DNA of 64,000 bases from Mixophyes australis (GCA_036250195.1 JAVHZZ010000003.1:337910375-337974374), one strand, 5' to 3'. Positions 1-12,196 are shown, counted from the stretch's first letter. Notes: generated by a model not told the origin, from the letters alone. Translations and numbers: made by a program.

Positions 1-913
1 GAAGTTCCAATATTATAATGGAATGAAAATTTACGTTGCATTACTATTTTAATAAAATTATTTTTCGAGGCTACTTTTTATTTAAGAATATAATAAATAA
101 CTGAAAAAATAATTCTGATTTGGGTCATGTGAGGCCGTCACAAACGTTATATAGATTTGGATCTTTACTATTGCAACTGCGCAATGAAGCTTAGCTTGGA
201 ATCCCAGCCTGGGATCGGCACGTGCAGCCAGAGTCAACTTTGTATCGAGCTATTGCAGAGATTACAAAGACAGCAGATATTTTTCATTGTGTCGGCCTCA
301 GTTTGAGTGTGCTTCATCAGATCTTCACCTAATGCTGGCTGGGTTTGATGTGTTTTATAAAAAGGTTTTTATTTCATTAATATTTTTTATATATTGTGGC
401 CCTATGTCCTTTCATTTAAACATAATGTATTTCCTTTCATTGTATAAAATTAGTAAAAAAATATATTTAAGCTGCAGTCTCAAATAATAATATATACACA
501 TAATGCAAGTTCAATAAATAATGATACCTTTTATTTACTCTTTAGTTAAAATTACTGTGATTGTTAAAATTGTTGTTAATAATCGATTTTCCCATCAATG
601 TATTCTTGGTCGAGGTCCATTATGTATTTCTAGAAATACATAATGGACGTCGCTATAGTACTGTAGAAATTTGCTACAATACGCTATAACAGTTTGCAAC
701 TAAAATGCAGAATACAGCATCACAATAATAATAAGTTATTATTATCAAATGCAAATGTACGAATAGCCAACCTATGGCAAAAGCTGGATTCAGCATTTAT
801 TTGTAGATGTTCATTTTTCCCAACGTGGGGTATTTTTAATTAAGTTTTAATTTCAGGAATATTACCCCTACCAGCATGGAAAAAAAAGCATAAATCAGTT
901 TCGCATTATTATT
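1..913. other. AT-rich intergenic sequence, no gene seen
   Basis: No convincing coding sequence on either strand. Part of it may be the degraded 5' portion of the hAT element that becomes recognisable from about 914. The only clear structure is a short perfect palindrome at 615-648. Confidence 0.5.
615..648. repeat. 34-bp perfect palindrome
   Basis: The sequence reads the same on both strands with no loop; its centre is TTTCTAGAAA. It may be the core of a short foldback element or a hairpin-prone site. No function is inferred. Confidence 0.8.
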
Positions 914-2629
914 CGGTATGTGCCTAAAGGTGTTATCTGTGAGCGACTACCTTCAGTTGTGCCAAGTAATGATGGTGCAGGACAGGGACTTTTTGATCTA
1001 TTGACAAACTTTACAGCATCTTAAAACTGATCCCAAAATTGATCCCAAAAAAATGTTCATCTGATAGTACAGATGGAGCTGCAAGCTACCATGGCCAGTA
1101 TAATGGTTTACACAGTAAAATTACTGATGTGACTGATCAGAATGTTCATATTTGGTGCTATGCCCATGTCTTGAATTTGGTTATAACTGAAACAACAAAA
1201 TGCTGTGTGCCTGCAGTTTTTTTTTCAAGGTGCTCCAGAAATTAGCAACTTAGGTGAAAACATCATGCAATACAATGGCTGTATGAATAGAAGTTGTTGG
1301 AAAACATCTAGGACAAGAAAAATGGAACGATTAAAGCTAATTGGTGAGACAAGATGGTCAGGAAAATCCAATGCAGCAACAACTATATTTGAAACTACAG
1401 CCCCGTTATCAAGTTATTTACAGACAAGTGGTTTAGCACGGCAGCACGGTGGCTTAGTGGTTAGCACTTATGCCTCACAGCACCGGTCTTATCTGTGTGG
1501 AGTTTGTATGTTCTTCCCGTGTTTGCGTGGGTTTCCTCCAGGTGTTCCAGTTTCCTCCCAAACTCCAAAAGCATACTAGTAGTTTAATTGGCTACTATTA
1601 AATTGACCTTAGTTTCTCTCAGTGTGTGTATGTTAGGGAATTTAGACTGTAAGCTCCAATTGGGCAGAGACTGATGTGAGTGAGTTCTCTGTACAGCACT
1701 GCGGAATTAGTGGCGCTATATAAATAGCTGATGATGAGATGTTTACTGCGTGGAGTTTAGTAGATTCAGCTACCACAAAGTTGAAGGAACAGACAAGAAC
1801 ATTTGATAACGTTCATAGAAAGGCATTGGAATTTGTAAATAAATGTAATGACATGATTTCACAGTGGAATATGGATGAAAATCGAACATTGGAAATGGAC
1901 TCTTTGGAAACAACATTGTCAGTTAAGAGGCAGCCGAAGAAGAGAAGACTGGCAGATGATCTTATAGATGATGAAGGAAATTTCTCAGATCCTCTAGCTG
2001 ATTTTCGAGTAAATGTGTTTAACCTAATAATGGACCACATTGTCCAGTCACTAGATTCACGCTTTGTAAAACACAAAAAGTTGTATAAAGATTTATCCTG
2101 CTTGGACCCAGCAAAGTTTAAAACTACTGCAGAGAAGGTCCTTGAAGATGAAGCATTGAAAGGTATTATTACTCTGTCTCCGCAAATCAGCAAAAATCAA
2201 GCAATATTGGAATTGTTTTCTTTTGTTTTGTCGAACTTTGATGTATTAAAGCTATTGCTTAATGATGGTGAGAATATGGATTCCAGTTGCAACTACTGTA
2301 ATATTTGTAACACTTGTCCATCGTGTGTACTAAAAATTCTGGCATCCAACAGACTTCATGACCAGACATATGATAACCTCTCTGAACTTTATAAAATCAC
2401 CTGCACACTATTAGTTACTCAAGTCCAATATGAGAGGACATTTTCAAAGCTAAAGATCATAAAGACAAGGCTAAGAAATTCACTGTCTGAGGAGAACTTG
2501 GAATCATACATGATGCTGTCCATTGAAAAGGAATTGTTAGATGAATTGGATGCAGAAGCAATTATTGACAGATTCGCACGATCATCTAGTGAATTCAAAC
2601 GATTGCTCTTAATACAGTGGATGGCATGA
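914..2629 (+). pseudogene. hAT-superfamily transposase relic (ZMYM1-like lineage), split by a SINE
   Basis: Relic of a cut-and-paste DNA transposase. Reading + strand frames from about 914 gives a degraded stretch (RYVPKGVICERLP) and then, at 1039-1245, the hAT catalytic-core signature DGAASYHGQYNGL and HIWCYAHVLNLVI. The frame shifts around 1205-1245 and continues to about 1439, where a SINE interrupts it. Reading resumes at 1739 and stays open for 296 codons to 2629. This second part ends with the hAT C-terminal dimerisation region, with short motifs QYERTFSKLKIIKTRLRN and MLSIEKELL. The N-terminal zinc-finger part is missing, and stops and shifts precede 1039. Known for the family: RNase-H-fold core and C-terminal dimerisation domain. 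It is dead as a transposase, although the last 296 codons remain open. Confidence 0.85.
1440..1738 (+). mobile_element. tRNA-headed SINE, near full length, inside hAT relic
   Basis: Starts GGCAGCACGGTGGCTTAGTGG, which contains an RNA polymerase III A-box-like TGGCTTAGTGG. It continues through the family body (GTGTGGAGTTTGTATG, GGTTTCCTCC) and the 3' segment (GCGGAATTAGTGGCGCTATA), ending in a short GAT repeat. It separates two in-order halves of a hAT transposase, so it inserted after that element. The B-box region is partly deleted here. The microsatellite-like tail suggests mobilisation by an RTE-type LINE; that is inference. Confidence 0.85.
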
Positions 2630-2639
2630 AATATGCTTT

Positions 2640-3690
2640 TAAACTACCTGTTAATGTGTAAAATGTTCAGTACAAGCAAACTATCTAAAAATATCTGCAG
2701 TTTATTTAAAATAAAAAAATAAAAAATTAAATTATAACAATCTGTATTTACATTTAGTATCTACTGTATAATGCCAGTAACATATACAATATATGTACAT
2801 TGTAATTACTAAAAAATATACATTTATTTAGCAAAAATTGTAATTGTACCGTTTTCAGTTCAGCACATTTTTTTTATTCAGAGGAAGGGGGGACTCGCGG
2901 GAGGGGGCGGGGATCACTACCACTGGGGGGGATCACAGGGGAGGTGGCACTGCTGCAAGAGGGGGGGTCGCGGGTGTCATGCATGCCAACGGTGGGGGCG
3001 GGAAGCAGTGTGACTTGCTATCGAGATATCACGTGTCACAGTGCTCCCTCCTCCGGATAGTAGGACTGCTCTGCTGGGGGTGCATTTAAAGGAGCTGCAT
3101 GTATGTTTAAAGTAAGTTGCCAATTTGATATTCTACTCCTCTCCTCTGGGTTTAAACCCATTTCACTGGAATATAATTATTAATTTATTTTAATGTAAAA
3201 TTAATTTTGCAGCAACAAAATAAATTGAGAGAAACATAATCACACACATAATCACATTTTGTCCTTCAAATTATTAGGGATTTTTACATAATGGATTTAG
3301 AGTAGCTAGGGTATTACACAAAATAGATTTTGTCCAAGGCTTATCTAAATCAATCTTAGCAACCAATTAAAAACTAAGCTCAACAAGAGTTTCCAGTGTC
3401 ATATCCATTTACATGCGTTTTCTATGGGGAACAAGTTCCCTCTTTTTTCTGCTTGCCTAATTTTTTGCATAAAGACACGTAAAAAATAGTTCCTTTCAAT
3501 TGGGTGATTCTTAGGGCACAGTTATTGGACCTTTTGGTCAGTGCCCGTAGTGTGCCAGTATGCCGGTATGACATACCAGTACTTATCACTTTCCCAATCT
3601 GCAGGTACAAAGTTTCTCCTGAATCTGGAGCCCTAACAATGTTTGTTTTTAGTGTGAGACGAGGGGGAAGGCGGGTTTAGTACTTTCAGT
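2640..3690. other. intergenic; GC-rich patch, no gene seen
   Basis: No supported gene. The 2877-3080 stretch is unusually G-rich (runs of 5-7 G, CGCGGG motifs) compared with the AT-rich flanks and may be part of an unrecognised repeat. The remainder is plain AT-rich sequence. Confidence 0.5.
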
Positions 3691-3794
3691 TAGGTTGATT
3701 GGCTGCTATTAAATTGCCCTTAGTCTCTCTCGGTCTGTGTGTGTGTGTATGTTGGGGGATTTAGATTGTAAGCTCCAATGGGGCAGGGACTGAT
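3691..3794 (+). mobile_element. SINE 3' fragment
   Basis: Matches the 3' half of the tRNA-headed SINE (TTGATTGGCTGCTATTAAATTG, then the AAGCTCCAATGGGGCAGGGA block). It is truncated where a minus-strand copy of the same family begins, giving a tail-to-tail pair. Confidence 0.75.
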
Positions 3795-3937
3795 CATCAT
3801 CAGCAGCAGCAGCTATTTATATAGCGCCACTAATTCCGCAGCGCTGTACAGAGAACTCACATCAATTCCTGCCCCATTGGAGCTTACAGTCTAAATTCCC
3901 TAACATATACACACACAGACAGAGAGATAGAGAGAGA
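3795..3937 (-). mobile_element. SINE 3' fragment, opposite orientation
   Basis: Begins with the reverse complement of the GAT tail (CATCATCAGCAGCAGCAG), followed by TATATAGCGCCACTAATTCC and the reverse complement of the AAGCTCCAATGGGGCAGG block. It shares a junction with the plus copy to its left. Confidence 0.75.
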
Positions 3938-3963
3938 CCTCTCAGTGCAGCCAGACCCTAACC

Positions 3964-4119
3964 CAGTGGATTCCAAACTTGTTTAGTTCAAGGCACCCTT
4001 AGGGTCTCCAAAAAATGTTCAAGGCACCCCTAAGCCAAAATAATTACCAAGTAGTCCCCCACCTTGCTTATCACTGGCCCTGGCCGAGGCACCCCTGTGA
4101 GATCTCCAAGGCACCCCAG
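3964..4119 (-). mobile_element. short hAT-like MITE, truncated copy
   Basis: Starts CAGTGGATTCCAAACTTG and carries repeated GGCACCCC-type segments. It matches, in reverse orientation, the complete element at 29994-30180. The far terminal inverted repeat is missing (it ends near GGCACCCCAG), so this copy is truncated by roughly 20 bp. Confidence 0.7.
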
Positions 4120-4176
4120 CCTAAGTCCAAATATGCAATTCTTTGGAAATAATAGAGGGACAGTTATACCTGTATC

Positions 4177-6381
4177 TCATACAATAACCACCACCTTACG
4201 ACCAAAAGCACCCAACCACAGGGCAACTGCAGAGCAGGTGCCAGGAGGTAGCAGAAGAGTCTTCACATTAGGGCAAACGGAGTCAGTCCTGGCTCCCATC
4301 TGGAAGAGCCTACGAGGGGAATAATATACTCTATGCAAAATATAAAGCTGAATCTTCCAGTACCTAGTACATGAGGTGGCCTCTTTCTCGCTACCCAACA
4401 TACAACACCAATACTCTTCATCCAGAGGTATCAGATCCACCTCCAACCCAACTCTTAGTTGCCCCAAGTCATCAGCAGCGATAACAAAGAGATAACACAT
4501 TAGCCTATAACAAAGAGATAGTTTTGACAGAACCCATCTGTCTAAGAAGGAGCTTAAGAGTGGCTGGGCTGAACTGAATAGTAAGGCCCCCAAACTAGGA
4601 GATAACGGTGTGCAACTGCAAGTAGCTATAAAGTAAGCAGTTTGGGAGGGGAAAATCCAACTGCAGCTGTGCAAAGGATCTCAGGGTGAGTAAAGAGGCG
4701 TCTCAGATTAATCAAGATGAATGTCCCTGGCATAAAACCAGTGCTAAGGTGCATAGCCAGGAATTTAGCCAGTATTTTAACATCCGTTGTTTAAAGAGAA
4801 AAAGTCCAATAGGACTCAGGCAGCAATGGATTGTTGCCTGGCTTGGAAAAAAAACCTACTATCAAAGCCTCTGACGTGGATGGCATTAGAGAGGTCACCA
4901 CCAAAAGACTATTAAAGGTAGTTAGAAGCGTGGGGATAAAAAAGTCATCAATTATTTTTTTTTATACAACTTCACTGGCAACCCATCCACACCTGGTGAC
5001 TTGTTACAGGGGAATGACGAGATCCAGCTCCTCCACCTTAAAGGGGGCCTCAAGACACTGAAAGGAGTCAGAAGGGGGTGAATATCTTGCCCCAGAGCCG
5101 TACAAATTGCTATAATAATTACGGAAAATGTCAGCAATCTGCTCACTTTGGAAATAGGTGGCAGGTGGCACCCTGACAATCTAAATGGCAGAGATGGTAG
5201 TATGTTGCAGTTCCATCCTAGCCAAGTAAGCAATAAGACTACCACTCTTGTCTCTTTTGTCAGCCCATGCTTTTTGAGCATGGAGCCAGTGTAGGCGATT
5301 GAAGGTTGCAAGAGTGTAAAGGTTAGTTCGCTGAAGATCACGAAAGGCTTGCTCCAACCTAGTCTCTTCCTCCCTGTAAAATGGCTTGCATCCCACCACT
5401 TGTTGGATCAGGGTACCCCTAAGGAAAGCCTTGAAGGCATCCCAAAGGAGAGGGGGATGGACTTTGTTTACATTTGTACCAAAGAAACCTTACCAATCCA
5501 CCACCAAATCACTCCCCATACCCATGAGGGTAAGCCAGAATGGGTTGAATTTCCAGAATCTGATTCCGGTCCGCGGGGTAAGTGCGACAACAAGTAGTAT
5601 AGGTGAGTGGTCAGAGGTGGCCCTAGGGAGATAGCTCACCTCTCCAACCAGGAGTGTCTGCCTTTGTGAAACTAAAGCAAGGTCAATTCGGGAGAATGTG
5701 TGGTGTGACATAGAATGACAGGAGCAATGCTGAAGATGTGAAAATTGTACCCTCCAGACTTCCACCAACCCCAGGTCCATCACCAACTTAGCAAATGGGG
5801 AAGGGCCCTGGTCAACCAGCAAAGGTATCTCCCTCCACCTATCAAAGCCAGCATCCATAACGTTATTGAAATCTCCCATACACAATAGCGGAGCATGTGT
5901 GGAGAGAACTATGAATTTGTCTGGCTTCTTAAGCACTTCAGAATTGAAAGGTGGAGGGACATAGATGGCTAAAAGTGTAATGGGAGAATTATCCACCAGG
6001 AAACTGAGAAATACGTAACAGCCATAGGGTTCTAGCTGTACCTGCTCCAAGACAAAATGCAAATTTTTCTTACAAGTACTGATATCCCCCAAAAGTTGGT
6101 GAATGCACAGTGTGATAAGTCCATCATACCCAGGGCTTCTCAAGAGCCAGGATTCAGCTTACCATAAGATGAGTATCAACCAGGCACACTATGTCAGAGT
6201 TATATTTTTTAATCTGAATTAGAAACAGAGACCTTTTTACACAATCATTAAGGCCCTTCACATTCCAATAGAGCAGACGGAGCCCCCCCGCCCCTCCCCT
6301 ATTCACAGTCATCAGAGAGGGAACAAAAATAAATCCTACAGGTAATCCCGACCAGTCACCCCCAACCAAATAGAAGAACAT
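4177..6381 (-). pseudogene. L1-superfamily LINE ORF2 relic (endonuclease, partial RT, C-terminus)
   Basis: Minus-strand remains of the endonuclease/reverse-transcriptase protein of an L1-type LINE. In protein order: the start of the AP endonuclease at 6381-6154 (LLYWNVKGLNDCVKRSLF), then a 217-codon piece at 6143-5490 with GDFNNVMDAGFDRW, SRIDLALVS and SDHSPI (endonuclease active-site blocks). A connector follows at about 5399-5181, then the RT entry motif NKSPGVDGLP near 5000. A KILAKFLAMHL-like RT piece lies near 4765. Most of the RT palm, including the YxDD box, is missing between there and a C-terminal block at about 4480-4180 (KIQLYILHRVYYSP). Several frameshifts and an internal deletion make it inactive. 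The assignment to L1 rests on motif order and the upstream ORF1 relic. Confidence 0.8.
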
Positions 6382-7066
6382 AGAACGTTAAAGTACAAGG
6401 AGATAAAAGGACTTTAGTTCAGGGCAATATAATTCCCAACAGGACACATGAGTAATCCTGCACGTGTAAGGCAAAACATACACCCTAATCCAAACATAGC
6501 ATAGAGCTAGTTCCAACCACTAATTCCTGGTCACAAATATGAGAGTATGAACACAGAGACCAACAATATTGTACCACATATATATGATTAAAAAAGAAAT
6601 AAAACATACAGAAATAAACATCAGGAAAATAAAACTTATCATCAATTATATCACAAAATAAAGAATAAGAAGAGAAATATATCCAATAAAAGATACTGAG
6701 ACATTACATAACATCCTAACCCCTAAGAAATCCGACCCCCTCCCCATAACCCTAAAAAAAACCACTGGTATAACCACAGCCCTAACAGTCCCAACCAAGA
6801 ACTAACTGAGGGCTACCTACCACCAGCTTGTAGCAAGGAACTCTCCCAAAATATAGCCTCTACACATTACATAATGGACAAAAAAGGGAAATTTACGATA
6901 CATATTATTTCAGCCTAGAAAAGAAGACGTAAATTAACAGTGTGAAGACCGAACAACCATAACAAAAGATTCTCTATCTCGCCTAGGCCCCACTCGCTGC
7001 CTGCTGTCCAGCCAATCCACCATTTCCCTGGGTGTGGAAAAATTGGGAATGACCATCCACCATTAC

Positions 7067-7865
7067 TCAAAGTCGTACAGGGAACAACACTGCATAGGGG
7101 AGTTGTAAGTCCTGAAGAGTCTGTTTTATTTGAGTAAATTGGGCCCAACTCTTCTGGACCTCAATCGCTAAGTCAGGAAAAACTGATACTGTATGATTTT
7201 CATATTTGAGGGGCCCTTGTGTCCTGGCAAGTCGAAGAACAGTGTCCCAGTCTCTATAGTGGAGCAGTTTAGCTATAAATGTACGAGTCAAAGTCCCCGG
7301 CTGAGATGGAATGTGATTTCAAACCCAAATTGAGGGATAATGACTTCCTTCCCAAATACTTGTATAAGCCAAGGCTCCAAAAATGTTTCGGAGTAAGAAC
7401 CCTCTGCTCACTCAAGCAGACCCTCAAAGCGAATATTATTTTGTCTAAGTTGTCCCTCCAAGTCGGACATTTTTTGTTTACACATATTGACATGAGTTGC
7501 CAACTCTACAAACTCGCCTTTCATGGGGGTAACATCTTCTATTGCAGATATGTGGTGCACAGCCTCACTGACCCGTTCCCTCAATTTTTGCAGATCTTGC
7601 CAGATAAGGAGAAGTCAGACTACACCTCTCCAATCTGGTCAGTGACCTGCTTCTTAGAGGAACTTGTAGCATGGAGAACCTGCTGAATGGAGTTAAAGTA
7701 CTCAGTAGGCAAAGAAGATGTGTCAATTGAGGCTGTAGATGACTTTGTAGAGCCATGAGCGTTCGCAGAGTTCAGAACAGAGGTGTAGGCATATTTTTCC
7801 AGCTTTGCAGCCACAGAGACAGCATTGGTTGTGCCCATGGAGGCAGTTGTAAATATAGCCCCCAA
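7067..7865 (-). pseudogene. L1 ORF1 (RNA-binding protein) relic
   Basis: Upstream of the ORF2 relic on the same strand. The piece at 7291-7067 contains TRTFIAKLLHYRDWDTVLR and a KYENHTVSVFPDLA-like stretch, which resemble the C-terminal nucleic-acid-binding domain of L1 ORF1 proteins. The piece at 7865-7620 is a serine/threonine- and alanine-rich N-terminal part, and 7493-7269 bridges them in another frame. The known role of the family is to coat LINE RNA as a trimer. Frames are broken, so no product is expected. The element's 5' region probably extends to about 8275. Confidence 0.7.
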
Positions 7866-8275
7866 GGAAATGTTAGGTGCACAAACATCCAGGAGTCAGC
7901 CAGGCAATTCTCAAGCCCAGACAAATGGAGATTGGAGCAAGTCTCTGCACCAAGTGCTTACTGAAGGTGAGGGCAGTATGAATAAATGAAGGCCCACTGG
8001 AGAGACAGAGGAAATATCCCACAGCTCCACAAGCTGGCAGGTATAAGGAATATGCAGGATCCTTATGGTGGAACACATAAGCCAACAGATAATATTCACA
8101 CAATCCACTTGCAGTTGTGGGGGACCATCTCTGGGCGGTGGTGGTACCCCTCAATACAGCACAGCTTGAGAGCCCAAATGTCCAGCACAATGGGGGGGAG
8201 ACAAGTGGGTAATAGACAGTCTGCCTGCCCAAGATGTCATGATCAGGGCATGGGCCAAACGCTAGCATCTGATAT

Positions 8276-10118
8276 TTTTTAATGACTTACCCAACCTATA
8301 TAAAATAGTCTCTGTCTGACACTGGTTGCCAGATCATTGTTGTTTTGGTCCTGGCACACAAAAGAGTCTTTCTTCTATCTGTTGTTCCCAATATTCTAGT
8401 TCTTGCTTCCCTCTGCCATCTGAGACTTATTTTGCATGATCACATTTCTAAACTTGATTGCCTGACCCTACTCTGTTGATTATACTGACTCTGGCTTTTT
8501 AACTTGTTCTGATCAGATGCTGGGTTGTCTAGTCATGGATCTGGCTCATCCCTACATGTGAAAGGAAAAATGACTGTCGCACCAGATAAGTATATTTCAA
8601 AATAAGTCGAACATTGACTCCTTATTATTGTATATATGACATTTTAAGGAGATGTTACCAGAATACACAAAGTAATATATGTAGAAGAACAGAATAAGTG
8701 TGTATATAATACTGGTGCACCAGTATTATATACACACTTCTTCTGTTCTTCTACAATCATCCCTACATGTGTTGCACTTCTGCAGCTACGTCACTCTCCC
8801 CTTACTGTACTGTACTCTGCCCAGCCTTGGCTTCTAAAAGCTGTGGTTACTTTACAATAATGCAAGATGGTTTTATTACCCTAATTTGAAGATGAATATG
8901 TAATTTGTTACTCTTATAGTATGACTTCCATGTACTATACATTATACTAGCAATCTGTCTATAAAGGGATTGGTCTAATGGGTCTTATGACCTGTTACTC
9001 CAGCTACTCTGCAGGGGCTCCTTCTGACAACGGTCACGCTAAGTCTCTGCTCTCACAAACTGATGGCTCCTATATCCCCTGAGCTGCTCTGAAAGTCCTG
9101 CATTTCTATACTGTTCTATATGGTGAACATGCCATATAGAACACATAAAAAGATAAGTATGATATGTAAAAATTACTATATATAAGCAAACCTTATTTAT
9201 CTGCCAAGTGGGTAAGATCTGGGGTATTTTACTCTTTATGTGGAGATATCCTCATTTACTGCCCAAAATAAAACCCTTATAAAATGGATACTGTTATAAT
9301 TTAATTACAGACATATGTAATGGCAAAGTGATTAAGATGTATATAAGGACAGTTGTCTTCTATAAGATCCAGAGACAACCATTTGAATGTTACTAATACT
9401 GCTGAACTTACACACAAGGTATAATACTACAATACATGAATAAAAAAATACATAAATAAAAAATTATAAACAAACAAGTAATATTAACATTGTCTTCTAT
9501 GTCAAATCAATGACAATACTTAAGGCTCTATTGAAACTTTATTTTATCATAATCATTTAAGTTTGTTTTACTGTGAATTATTTACCAACACATTCTTTGA
9601 AGGGTGTCAAAAATACACTGACATCTGCTAGTAAAAGTGATGTTAAAGTCACTTGCAGCAAAACAGATGAGCCTCTCTGCAGACATGTCCAGGCAATGGA
9701 CAGACCAATGCCAGGGGTCATTTATTTTTGGCTGCCACTGTCTCCAAGTGCTGCAGGAAGCTGTGAGCAGTCCATGTGACAGGCCCCAAGATGTTCTATT
9801 CATGTTAGGTTATGTTGTATTCAACGAACACCTCTGTAAAACTTATTTTCCAGTCAATTACAAGTCTACTTTTGTCCTAAAATAATGAACATTTCAAAAT
9901 ATGTTAAAATGAATGGGACCTTAAAGGTCCTTTTATTTGTTTAGGTTTTATATACAATTGTATATAATGTTACAATACAAATGTTTAGAGCTCTGAAATT
10001 ATAATGGTAACAGTGACATGTTTATTGTTTCCTAGGCCTTTGTATAAACAGTTTATATCAAACACCTCATCCTAGAGACACAAAATTCCTCCAACACTAA
10101 ACAAAATGTCAAGACTAA
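8276..10118. other. intergenic, no gene seen
   Basis: No coding region can be supported on either strand. The only clear structure is the long palindrome at 8681-8754. Confidence 0.5.
8681..8754. repeat. 74-bp near-perfect palindrome
   Basis: Two 37-base arms meet at GGTGCACC with no loop. I find one mismatched pair (AGAATAAGTG on the left against CACTTCTTCT on the right). The outer ends are GTAGAAGAAC and GTTCTTCTAC. It would form an almost fully paired cruciform or hairpin. Confidence 0.85.
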
Positions 10119-10280
10119 GGGGTAAATGTAGCAAGCTGCGGGTTTGAAAAAGTGTAGATGTTGCCTATAGCAACCAAGCAGATTCTAGTTATCATTGATT
10201 TTGTACATTCCACAAAATGATAACTAGAACCTGATTGGTTCATATAGGCAACATCTACACTTCTTCAAACCTTCTACACT
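10119..10280. mobile_element. foldback MITE (CCAATCAGATTCTA-type family)
   Basis: Inverted arms: left GTGTAGATGTTGCCTATAG, right CTATAGGCAACATC-like followed by TACACTT. The inner arms carry an AACCAAGCAGATTCTAG / CTAGAACCTGATTGGTT pair. Related copies lie at 43613-43783 and 59855-60034. Non-autonomous, with no coding capacity. Confidence 0.75.
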
Positions 10281-10374
10281 TCTACAGTCTTCATATATGT
10301 GAAACTTATGTATAATATAAACACAGAGATATAAATGTCAAAAATACACGTTTTTCAGTATACACCTGTCACCA

Positions 10375-10515
10375 GGGGAGAGCTGGCAAATTTTAGCCCG
10401 GGGGCAAGGCTCTACTAAGCAGCTTATTTTAATGGGAACAAAATAACGGTGGCACAATGACACAACCCAAGATAGCTGACTATGGGACTGGCCCGGGAGG
10501 CAAGTGCCCCCCTAA
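10375..10515. repeat. dispersed repeat, copy 1
   Basis: Contains GAGCTGGCAAATTTTAGCCC, CAAGGCTCTACTAAGCAGC and AAGATAGCTGACTATGGG, matching in order the segment at 28180-28325. Terminal repeats were not recognised, so the class is unknown. Confidence 0.7.
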
Positions 10516-10723
10516 TTTTTTTAAATTCTCTAAGGAGGACTCTAAGCACTAATATTGAGGTGAAAGGATCCCTTCTATGCTACCTGGGGTATGTTGGGAG
10601 AGATTTATATTAGTAGGCATCTTATTTAAAAGGCTGAAAGAGCTGGAAGTGAAGGCTTGTGAGTAACAGAGCCCAACAAATTCACCTCTTTAGTTTATAC
10701 CTTTATATTCGGTGTACGGTGGG

Positions 10724-10929
10724 CAGGGGCGGGCTGGGCCGGGGGGGGCATCGGTCCCCCGGGCCGCTCAGAGTGTCCGCTGTTCGGACCGGCCGCCCTC
10801 CCCCCCGTGGATGCAATATTACCTCAATATTGCATCCACGGACATGCGATGCGGCCGCGTCTGCGCACAGGCGACCGCATCACATGACACGCGATGCCCC
10901 CCGGGCTGCATGATGCCAGCCCGCGCCTG
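10724..10929. mobile_element. 206-bp hAT MITE with perfect 8-bp target duplication
   Basis: Termini CAGGGGCGGGCTGGGC and (reverse strand) CAGGCGCGGGCTGG form inverted repeats. The 8 bases ACGGTGGG directly precede (10716-10723) and follow (10930-10937) the element, as expected for hAT insertion. The middle holds a perfect 14-bp stem hairpin (GTGGATGCAATATT, loop ACCTC, AATATTGCATCCAC). It is very GC-rich relative to its flanks and has no coding capacity. Confidence 0.88.
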
Positions 10930-11132
10930 ACGGTGGGGCCAGTTCAATATTACATTAATACACTTTTCTCTAAGATTCCATATTATACTTACTGTAGCAT
11001 ATCTACAGAAGAACCTTTGTCCAATCACTGGCTACTTGGTAGTGCTACTAGCAAGGACTGTGATGGGAATTTAGAGAATTACTTGTTAGTGGTGACAAAC
11101 CATATACTTCATGGTTATTTCTAACAGGGAGG

Positions 11133-12196
11133 TGTGACAGGATGGACCACCTATGCCACCCTGTATGTTTTATCGCTGGGGACTGGTTGGGCTTGCCTTG
11201 CCACCGTCCCTTTTCTTTATCCCAAATGCACCCTCTAACCGCAGTAGGAGGAGCTTAAGCTACTTCCACAACTGGACTCCTTTGCGACATCCAGAACCGC
11301 GTCCTTCTGGGTAAATGTCGCTGCTAGTGTACCCTCTCACTGGGCACCTGGGCTAGTACCCCTAACCTCTTCCTGTAGATCAGGGTTGCTGTGGATGGTT
11401 CCTCCCTGGCCTATCACCTGGCCAGAGCTGGTGGGTAGTGGGCAGAGCGGTGGTACTAGACGCTGGGTCGAAATCTCAGAACAGCCGGATAACGAATTAG
11501 TCTTGGGTCTAATCTGCAGGTCACAGGCATTACAGCAGAGAAGTAGTCGTCAAACAGGCTTTTGAAGCAAATGATGTTTATAAGCTCAAGTGTCCTAATA
11601 AGGACAGTTCCCACTAGCATATTGTACTAGTGATCAGAAGACTACTAGTGTATTGTACTAGTGATCAGAAGGTCAAATGGAACAATAATGTAATACATGG
11701 TCAAACAGACCACTTTTTATACAGATTTACACAGATACCCTGGAGGTAATCCAGCCTTCTGCCACTCTAGCCAATCCAGGTGCTTCATGCAGCCTGTGCA
11801 TACCTCTATTTCTATTGAATATTCACCATCAGGATATAACATTTCTATAATCCTGATTGAACTTGCAAAATTCACATTCATCTGTGATCACTTGCATCCT
11901 GAGTCTTACAAACCTAGGGAGGGTACCAGCAAGTCAAATGACCTCCTCCTGTTCTTTCAGGCTAGACAAACTTGTTGGTCACTTCACATGAAAAGACTTA
12001 ATTAACATGAGATAACCTGTCTCCAGACAGTTGCAAGACCCAAACATGACATCTGTCTCTAAAGTCAATACATTTCCGTGCCAAACACATACCAATATAG
12101 AAAGATAAGTACATTTGCAATGATATACATTGGCGCACCGCACTAATAATTAAAATGTATTTATACAACAAGTTATTTATAAGTGATCCAGCCACA
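11133..12196. mobile_element. solo LTR, 1,064 bp, 5-bp target duplication
   Basis: Starts TGTGACAGGATGG and ends GCCACA, i.e. TG...CA with short inverted ends. It is flanked on both sides by GGAGG (11128-11132 and 12197-12201). No retroviral coding sequence is adjacent, so this is a solo LTR left by recombination between two LTRs. It contains an internal near-duplicate of ATTGTACTAGTGATCAGAAG (about 11620-11672). A 5-bp duplication fits Gypsy-type elements or some ERVs; class and orientation are not settled. Confidence 0.82.
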
